This document shows positions 13,547 through 18,759 of a stretch of DNA of 18,759 nucleotides, in pieces (the first letter of the stretch is position 1; every line of letters starts with the position of its first letter). Position numbers and translations under genes: made by a program. Source of the DNA: JBJHBY01 sp050485745 (lineage in GTDB: Bacteria > Pseudomonadota > Gammaproteobacteria > Pseudomonadales > CAMLJR01); NCBI GenBank assembly GCA_050485745.1, contig JBJHBY010000041.1:1-18759 (forward strand). The letters are read 5' to 3'. Under the pieces are notes generated by a model. It ran no database searches. It was not told the DNA's origin and worked only from the letters and a program-made list of their open reading frames with translations.

Positions 13547-15391
13547 ATGGCCGGTCGCATTCCCCAGCCGTTCATCGATGACCTGCTCGAGCGCACCGAC
13601 ATCGTCGAGGTGATCGACCGGCGCGTCCCACTGAAAAAGAGCGGCCGCAACTACAGCGCACGCTGCCCGTTCCACGACGAGAAGACTCCCTCCTTTACCG
13701 TCAGTCCGGACAAGCAGTTCTACTACTGCTTCGGCTGCGGTGCTGGCGGCAACGCCATCGGCTTCATCATGGACTTCGAGCGCCTGGATTTCCCCCGGGC
13801 GGTGGAAAACCTCGCGCAGAGCGCGGGCCTCGATGTTCCACGGGAAGAATCCACGCGCGGCCCCGGCGCTACGCCACCGAGCCCCGAGCGTCGCGACCTC
13901 TATACCCTGATGGAGGAGCTGGCGCGCTTCTACCGGGAGCAACTGCGCCGCCACCCCCAGGCCCAGCGTGCCGTGGAGTATCTGAAGCGGCGCGGCCTGA
14001 GCGGAGGCATTGCCCGGGATTTCGGCCTCGGCTACGCCCCGCCGGGCTGGGATGCGGTGCTCGAGCGCTTTGGCGGCGACGACGCTGCGCGCAAGCGCCT
14101 GCTGGAAGCCGGCATGCTGGTGCAGCGCGACGACGGCCGCAGCTATGACCGCTTCCGCGACCGGGTCATGTTCCCCATCCGCGACAGCCGCGGCCGCATC
14201 GTGGCCTTTGGCGGTCGCGTTCTGGGCGACGACACACCCAAGTATCTGAATTCGCCGGAAACGCCAATCTTCCACAAGGGGCGAGAGCTCTACGGCCTCT
14301 ATGAGGCGCGACGCCACCTGCGCCACATCCGCCGCATGCTCGTGGTGGAGGGCTACATGGATGTGGTGGCCCTGGCCCAGTTCGACATCCGCTACAGCTG
14401 CGCCACCCTGGGCACGGCGACCAACAGCGAGCACCTGCGCAAGATATTCCGGCAGTGCCCGGAGGTGGTGTTCTGCTTTGATGGTGACCGCGCCGGCCGC
14501 CAGGCCGCCCGGCGCGCCCTGGAGGCTGCCCTGCCCGTCATGGAGGATGGCCGTCAGGCCCGCTTTCTGTTTCTGCCCGAGGGCGAGGACCCGGACACCC
14601 TGGTGCGCAGCCAGGGCCGGGAAGCCTTCGAAGCTCTGGTGCAGAATGCCATTCCCCTTGAGCGCTACCTGTTCGACGCGCTCTCGGAAGACCTGGACCC
14701 GGACACCATGGAAGGCAGGGCCCGCCTGGCGCGTCTGGCCACACCCCTGCTGCGGCAACTGCCCGGCGGCGTGTACCGGCAGCTGATGCTGGCCGCGCTC
14801 GCGGAACGTACCGGGCTGACCTCCGCGCAACTCGAGGGCCTGCTGCAGGAAGCACCGGCAGCACCCCCGCCGGACAGCGGCCCGCGGCGCCCCCCCACAA
14901 GCCCCGGCGGGCAGGCCGCCGCGCCGCGCCAGCGCCCCGCCCGCGCACTGCTCACCGGGGTACAGCGCGACCCGGTGCTCTACGCCCTGGGCTTGTTGAT
15001 CCTGCACCCACGGCTGGCCACCCGGGCACTGGATGGCACCTTTCTGGAGCGGCTGACGCACCCCCAGGCCGGACTGCTGCAGGAGATTCTGGCACTGCTG
15101 CAGCGGCGCCCGGACTCAAACACCCACATGCTGATCGGGCAGTATTACGAAGAGCCGGCACGCAGCGCCGTGGCGCGAGCCATCGACCAGGCCTTCTTCG
15201 TTCCCGAAAGCGGGGTGGAACGCGAGTTCACCGACACCCTGGAGCACCTCCGCCGCACCCTGCTGCATCAGCAACTGGATGCGGAAGTCGACAAACTCCG
15301 GCTCAGGAACTACGCTGAACTCAGCCCGGAGGAAAAGATCCAGCTCAGGCACCTTCTGACCCAAAAGCATAGTGAGCGATCACAAACCTGA
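13547..15391 (+). CDS. dnaG: DNA primase (DnaG)
   Basis: DnaG makes the RNA primers for replication and is recruited by the DnaB helicase. The protein is 614 residues (E. coli 581). The N-terminal zinc-binding domain has C40, H43, C61 and C64, at the same positions as in E. coli. The TOPRIM/polymerase core includes FGGRVL near 221-226, VVEGYMDVVAL with E268 and D272, ATLGTAT near 286-292 and FDGDRAGRQA with D312 and D314. A proline- and alanine-rich linker (about 434-468) leads to the C-terminal helicase-binding domain (about 470-614); the linker accounts for part of the extra length. I chose the ATG at 13547 since it gives the family N terminus (MAGRIPQPFIDDLL). The frame is open back to 13430, but that lies inside the upstream terminator. 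No good Shine-Dalgarno precedes the ATG, in keeping with low primase expression. Confidence 0.97.
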   Translation: MAGRIPQPFIDDLLERTDIVEVIDRRVPLKKSGRNYSARCPFHDEKTPSFTVSPDKQFYYCFGCGAGGNAIGFIMDFERLDFPRAVENLAQSAGLDVPREESTRGPGATPPSPERRDLYTLMEELARFYREQLRRHPQAQRAVEYLKRRGLSGGIARDFGLGYAPPGWDAVLERFGGDDAARKRLLEAGMLVQRDDGRSYDRFRDRVMFPIRDSRGRIVAFGGRVLGDDTPKYLNSPETPIFHKGRELYGLYEARRHLRHIRRMLVVEGYMDVVALAQFDIRYSCATLGTATNSEHLRKIFRQCPEVVFCFDGDRAGRQAARRALEAALPVMEDGRQARFLFLPEGEDPDTLVRSQGREAFEALVQNAIPLERYLFDALSEDLDPDTMEGRARLARLATPLLRQLPGGVYRQLMLAALAERTGLTSAQLEGLLQEAPAAPPPDSGPRRPPTSPGGQAAAPRQRPARALLTGVQRDPVLYALGLLILHPRLATRALDGTFLERLTHPQAGLLQEILALLQRRPDSNTHMLIGQYYEEPARSAVARAIDQAFFVPESGVEREFTDTLEHLRRTLLHQQLDAEVDKLRLRNYAELSPEEKIQLRHLLTQKHSERSQT

Positions 15392-15457
15392 GCCGGCGCG
15401 AACCCTTGCCGCCGTCTGCGGTCAAAACTTCACCTAGTCGATTCAGGGCATTTGCTT

Positions 15458-15463
15458 TATAAT
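15458..15463 (+). promoter_or_regulatory. Candidate -10 box of an internal rpoD promoter
   Basis: A perfect TATAAT within TTTATAATG lies in the 114-base dnaG-rpoD gap, 42 bases before the rpoD ATG. The hexamer 17 bases upstream (TAGTCG) is a poor -35, so the promoter may be weak or activator-dependent. A small hairpin (CCGC/GCGG) at about 15406-15425 precedes it without a T-tract. Confidence 0.5.
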
Positions 15464-15505
15464 GTCCGGCTATTTTTCACCCCGCGCCCACGAGATCCGA
15501 TCAGC

Positions 15506-17326
<1,821 letters not shown>

Positions 17327-17335
17327 GCCCGCTGC

Positions 17336-17363
17336 TTGAACCCGGGCGCGCAGCCCTTATAAT
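17336..17363 (+). promoter_or_regulatory. Sigma-70 promoter of the tRNA gene
   Basis: TTGAAC (17336-17341) and a perfect TATAAT (17358-17363) are spaced by 16 bases. A very GC-rich discriminator follows, as is typical of stringently controlled stable-RNA promoters. The predicted start near 17370 lies about 30 bases before the mature tRNA. Confidence 0.75.
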
Positions 17364-17377
17364 CAGGCGCGCCCGGG
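17341..17377 (+). other. 11-bp perfect inverted repeat bracketing the tRNA -10 box
   Basis: CCCGGGCGCGC (17341-17351) and GCGCGCCCGGG (17367-17377) are exact reverse complements around a 15-base loop that contains TATAAT. In rpoD read-through RNA this would be a strong hairpin 15 bases after the stop codon, but no T-run follows, so intrinsic termination is unlikely. Confidence 0.7.
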
Positions 17378-17402
17378 GCTCCCCGGCCCCACCCCGCCTT
17401 GC

Positions 17403-17479
<77 letters not shown>

Positions 17480-17509
17480 TTTCGCCTTCGGCTCATGTTG
17501 AACCCGTAG

Positions 17510-17541
17510 GCTGGGTTAGCGGCAACGCCGCGTAACCCAGC
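17510..17541. repeat. Imperfect palindrome with TGGGTTA/TAACCCA arms (REP-like hairpin)
   Basis: GCTGGGTTA and TAACCCAGC pair as a 9-bp outer stem. Inside it GCGGC and GCCGC pair around an AAC loop, with one bulged G. It sits between the tRNA and the convergent DUF72 gene, so it could stop transcription in both directions, though neither side has a T-run. Similar TGGGTTAGCG...CGTAACCCA units are, to my recollection, dispersed in proteobacterial genomes. A single copy is seen here. Confidence 0.55.
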
Positions 17542-17542
17542 G

Positions 17543-18412
17543 TCAGAACATGTCCAACTGGGTCGCATCCTGCAAGGGTTCGGGCTCGCGCCAGCCGGGC
17601 AGGCCCTCGAGCAGCAGCTGCGCCTCCAGCGCGTGCGCCGGGGCCAGGGTGTTGTCCGCCGCGTGGATAAACAGATAGGGGCGCCGCCCCTCCTCCAGCC
17701 AACACTGCAACGGCCGTCGCCAGGCGCGCCAGAAACCGGCACTGCCCGCCCAGCTGTTGCCCGCCACAAAGCGCACGATGGGAGAGGACCCGGTGGCTAC
17801 GGCACGCACCGGCAGCCGCGGCTTGCGCTGCTGCGCCTCCGCCTCGCTGGCATCGCGCGCGGGCTGGGCGAACAGGGCGCGGCTATCGAAGCTGACGCGG
17901 TTGACGCCGCGCTCCACCAGCAATTCATTGAGCCCCTGCTCCGCCTCGCCCCCCTCAAAGAAGGCGCCGTGGCGTACCTCCACCGCGTATTCAAACTCCC
18001 CCGGCAACGCCAGCAGAAAGCGCTGCAGCAGCGGCAGCGCCTGCGGCCCGAAGGTGGCGGGCAACTGGATCATGAACGGCCCGAGACGCTCGCCCAGGGG
18101 GGCCATCAGGCGAAAAAAGGCATCGCTCTCCGCGGTGACGGCGGCCAGGCCGCGCTCGTGGGTGATCTCCCGCGGCAGCTTGAAACAGAAGCGCAGGCTC
18201 TCCGGTGCCTGCTCTGCCCAGGCGGCGACAGTGGCGGCCTTTGGCAGGGCATAGAAGGTGCTGTTGCCCTCCACCGCACCGAAGCGCCGCGCGTACTCCG
18301 CCAGCCAGCGTTCCGGCGCGCTGCCGGTGCTGTAGACGCTCCCGACCCAGGCGCGCTCGCGCCACTGGGGCAGCCCGAGCCGCCAGGGTAATGAGCCTTC
18401 ACCGGTTGGCAT
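17543..18412 (-). CDS. DUF72 (YecE-like) family protein
   Basis: This is a 289-residue member of the DUF72/YecE family (E. coli YecE about 272), predicted to have a TIM-barrel fold and of unknown function. Shared blocks with YecE are RLGLPQW near the N terminus, EYARRFGAVEGNSTFYALPK, SLRFCFKLPREITHERGL, the strongly conserved QLPATFGPQALPLLQRFL, LPGEFEYAVEVRH with the acidic and His residues, ERGVNRVSFDSR, VRAVATGSSPIVRF and PYLFIHAADN. I chose the ATG at 18412, which has a GGAAAAG upstream. An alternative ATG at 18436 would overlap the preceding gene by 38 bases and lacks a Shine-Dalgarno. The start overlaps the end of the HicB-like gene by 14 bases, so the two are probably co-translated. 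Confidence 0.9.
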   Translation of the reverse strand: MPTGEGSLPWRLGLPQWRERAWVGSVYSTGSAPERWLAEYARRFGAVEGNSTFYALPKAATVAAWAEQAPESLRFCFKLPREITHERGLAAVTAESDAFFRLMAPLGERLGPFMIQLPATFGPQALPLLQRFLLALPGEFEYAVEVRHGAFFEGGEAEQGLNELLVERGVNRVSFDSRALFAQPARDASEAEAQQRKPRLPVRAVATGSSPIVRFVAGNSWAGSAGFWRAWRRPLQCWLEEGRRPYLFIHAADNTLAPAHALEAQLLLEGLPGWREPEPLQDATQLDMF

Positions 18413-18759
18413 GGTGCAGCTTTTCCAAAGCGGCATTGGACAGAAACGCCGAACGGCTTTTCACGCCATGCAGCGTCACATACTCATCGATCTGGCTGAG
18501 CACCGTGCCGGGCAGCGTGACCGTCACCTTCTCCACTCGCCCCAGGTACGGTGTCAGATCGATCTCGATCATGCCCCACCCCCAACCCTCGAACTCCGGA
18601 TTGCAACGATGCGCATTGAGGGCGCTGGGCCGGGGAATGGGCTGGCCGCTCGCCGCCAATTCCTGCAGGACGATGTGCGCGGCCTCGATCGCGTTATCGT
18701 AGGCTTCTTCCGGGCTGTCGCCGGCGCTGACGGCACCGGGAATATCCGGTATCACGATC
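18399..18759 (-). CDS. HicB family antitoxin, 5'-truncated by the window edge
   Basis: About 119 residues are visible and the N terminus lies beyond the right edge. The fragment begins in the HicB partial RNase H-like domain with VIPDIPGAVSAGDSPEEAYDNA, the hallmark segment of this family. It ends with a ribbon-helix-helix DNA-binding domain: VEKVTVTLPGTVLSQIDEYV at about 75-95 of the fragment, then KSRSAFLSNAALEKL. HicB neutralises the HicA mRNA interferase and represses the operon. A hicA gene would be expected just upstream, outside the window; without it, this could be an orphan antitoxin or regulator. The GTG at 18755 is only an internal Val codon and not a start. It overlaps the DUF72 start. 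Confidence 0.85.
   Translation of the reverse strand, partial: IVIPDIPGAVSAGDSPEEAYDNAIEAAHIVLQELAASGQPIPRPSALNAHRCNPEFEGWGWGMIEIDLTPYLGRVEKVTVTLPGTVLSQIDEYVTLHGVKSRSAFLSNAALEKLHHANR

Noticed and set aside
13505..15061. 518-codon open frame on the minus strand opposite dnaG
   Set aside because: Shadow of a real high-GC gene; low-complexity composition and no family resemblance.

Overview
The window is a stretch of GC-rich gammaproteobacterial core chromosome. Gene content and order resemble the surA-to-rpoD region of non-enteric gammaproteobacteria such as Pseudomonas: surA-pdxA-rsmA-apaG-apaH, then prkA-yeaH-spoVR, cca, folate genes, tsaD, rpsU-dnaG-rpoD and a tRNA. No genus can be assigned by reading alone. 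I see no phage, insertion sequence, CRISPR array or obvious foreign island. A 10-base run of N inside rpoD shows that this is a scaffolded draft assembly, possibly from a metagenome.

Layout. (1) 2-3840, + strand: a tightly packed operon of surA (5' end outside the window), pdxA, rsmA/ksgA, apaG and apaH, joined by ATGA overlaps or gaps of 0-1 base. It covers outer-membrane protein folding, pyridoxal phosphate synthesis, 16S rRNA dimethylation and Ap4A hydrolysis. (2) 3841-4238: a 398-base gap with no convincing gene. (3) 4239-8975, + strand: prkA (yeaG), yeaH and spoVR (ycgB), a conserved but poorly understood stress-associated module. (4) 9032-10872, + strand: cca, with a decayed HD domain, overlapping a PTR1-like pteridine reductase. 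(5) 12889-10863, - strand: tsaD, folB and folK, running convergently into the pteridine reductase, so three pterin/folate genes sit together. (6) 13119-17326, + strand: the macromolecular synthesis operon rpsU-dnaG-rpoD, with a strong promoter, a structured leader and an internal terminator. (7) 17403-17479: a CAT-anticodon tRNA that I identify as tRNA-Ile2 (lysidine type), with its own promoter. (8) 18412-17543, - strand: a DUF72/YecE protein. Behind it, running off the right edge, is a HicB-family antitoxin (18399-18759).

Most genes are housekeeping and their identities are firm. The parts worth a second look are mainly regulatory or structural. The rpsU leader can form a nested hairpin with a possible alternative pairing to the Shine-Dalgarno site. 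The tRNA -10 box lies in the loop of a perfect 11-bp inverted repeat. A tandem 14-bp repeat duplicates the folB ribosome binding site. The PrkA-YeaH-SpoVR module looks like an AAA+/VWA pair plus a possible metalloprotein. The rpoD gap is almost certainly an assembly artefact, because removing 15 bases restores the family sequence exactly.
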